Positions 42,174 to 42,267 of a stretch of DNA of 42,267 nt are shown one piece after another (position 1 is the stretch's first letter; every line of letters begins with the position of its first letter). The stretch is from Thiogranum sp. (GTDB lineage Bacteria; Pseudomonadota; Gammaproteobacteria; DSM-19610), in the NCBI GenBank assembly GCA_030148915.1, contig JASBSN010000075.1, positions 1 through 42,267 of the forward strand, in the 5' to 3' direction. Under the pieces are notes generated by a model. It was not told the origin of the DNA. It worked only from the letters and a program-made list of their open reading frames with translations, and did no database searches. The position numbers were made by a program, and so were the translations under genes.

Positions 42174-42267
42174 GATGGCAGGCGCGGTGTGAGCGCGGTG
42201 GGTGAGTATCAATGCCTCGCGCTGTGACATTCGGGGCCCGCTAACCGCCGGTGCCAACATGCACGCG

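Noticed and set aside
42174-42267. Start of a tadA-like gene at 42259
   Set aside because: Only three codons are visible; the idea rests on gene order in other genomes and cannot be tested here.

Overview
The window is about 42 kb of a GC-rich gammaproteobacterial chromosome. The gene orders cysE-iscR-iscS, rlmN-pilW-rodZ-hisS-yfgM-bamB-der and guaB-guaA, together with MlaA, RodZ and the BamB lipoprotein, place it there. The presence of form II RuBisCO with a CbbR-type regulator suggests a chemolithoautotroph, for example a sulfur or iron oxidiser. No species-level call is made.

Layout. Positions 1-6.5 kb hold an Isc iron-sulfur cluster operon (cysE, iscR, iscS, iscA, hscB, hscA, fdx, iscX). 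iscU, the scaffold gene, is missing: iscA starts 10 bases after iscS ends. The hscB-hscA gap holds two very long hairpins with different arms but the same 29-bp core, present in opposite orientations. At 6.5-9.4 kb are a small unknown gene behind a Pho-box-like promoter and a P3A-type proton ATPase. At 9.7-17.8 kb a co-directional housekeeping block covers RNA methylation (rlmN), type IV pilus assembly (pilW), cell shape (rodZ), translation (hisS), outer-membrane assembly (yfgM, bamB), ribosome assembly (der) and lipid asymmetry (mlaA). At 17.8-21.2 kb lie an unknown protein and, on the minus strand, two related XRE regulators, an M23 peptidase and xseA. At 21.3-29.7 kb lie corA, a large MscS-family channel, rimK, an AstE-like deacylase, guaB and guaA.

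At the 3' end of guaA (29.66 kb) the character of the sequence changes. A 12.5-kb segment is bounded by 13-bp direct repeats. The left copy is the end of guaA itself, coding IEW plus the first two bases of the last Glu codon and beyond. The right copy (42.16 kb) carries the same IEWE codons followed by a different stop codon. This is what integration into the guaA 3' end looks like. No integrase is present in the window. The segment carries, from left to right: a small ORF; CbbR (minus strand) divergent from form II RuBisCO cbbM; an NAD-type isocitrate dehydrogenase (minus strand); an XRE regulator translationally coupled to a six-gene Hyf-like membrane complex (hyfB, C, E, F, G, I homologues, every junction overlapping or nearly so); and a RelE-like toxin with its antitoxin.

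The Hyf-like complex is not a hydrogenase. In the large subunit all four cysteines that bind the NiFe centre are replaced (Ser, Ala, Ser, Gly), while the small subunit keeps its [4Fe-4S] cysteines and two antiporter-type membrane subunits are present. This matches the class known as energy-converting hydrogenase-related (Ehr) complexes. Its genetic packaging with RuBisCO and CbbR on an apparently mobile segment is the most interesting feature of the window. A role in energised inorganic-carbon handling is a hypothesis only.
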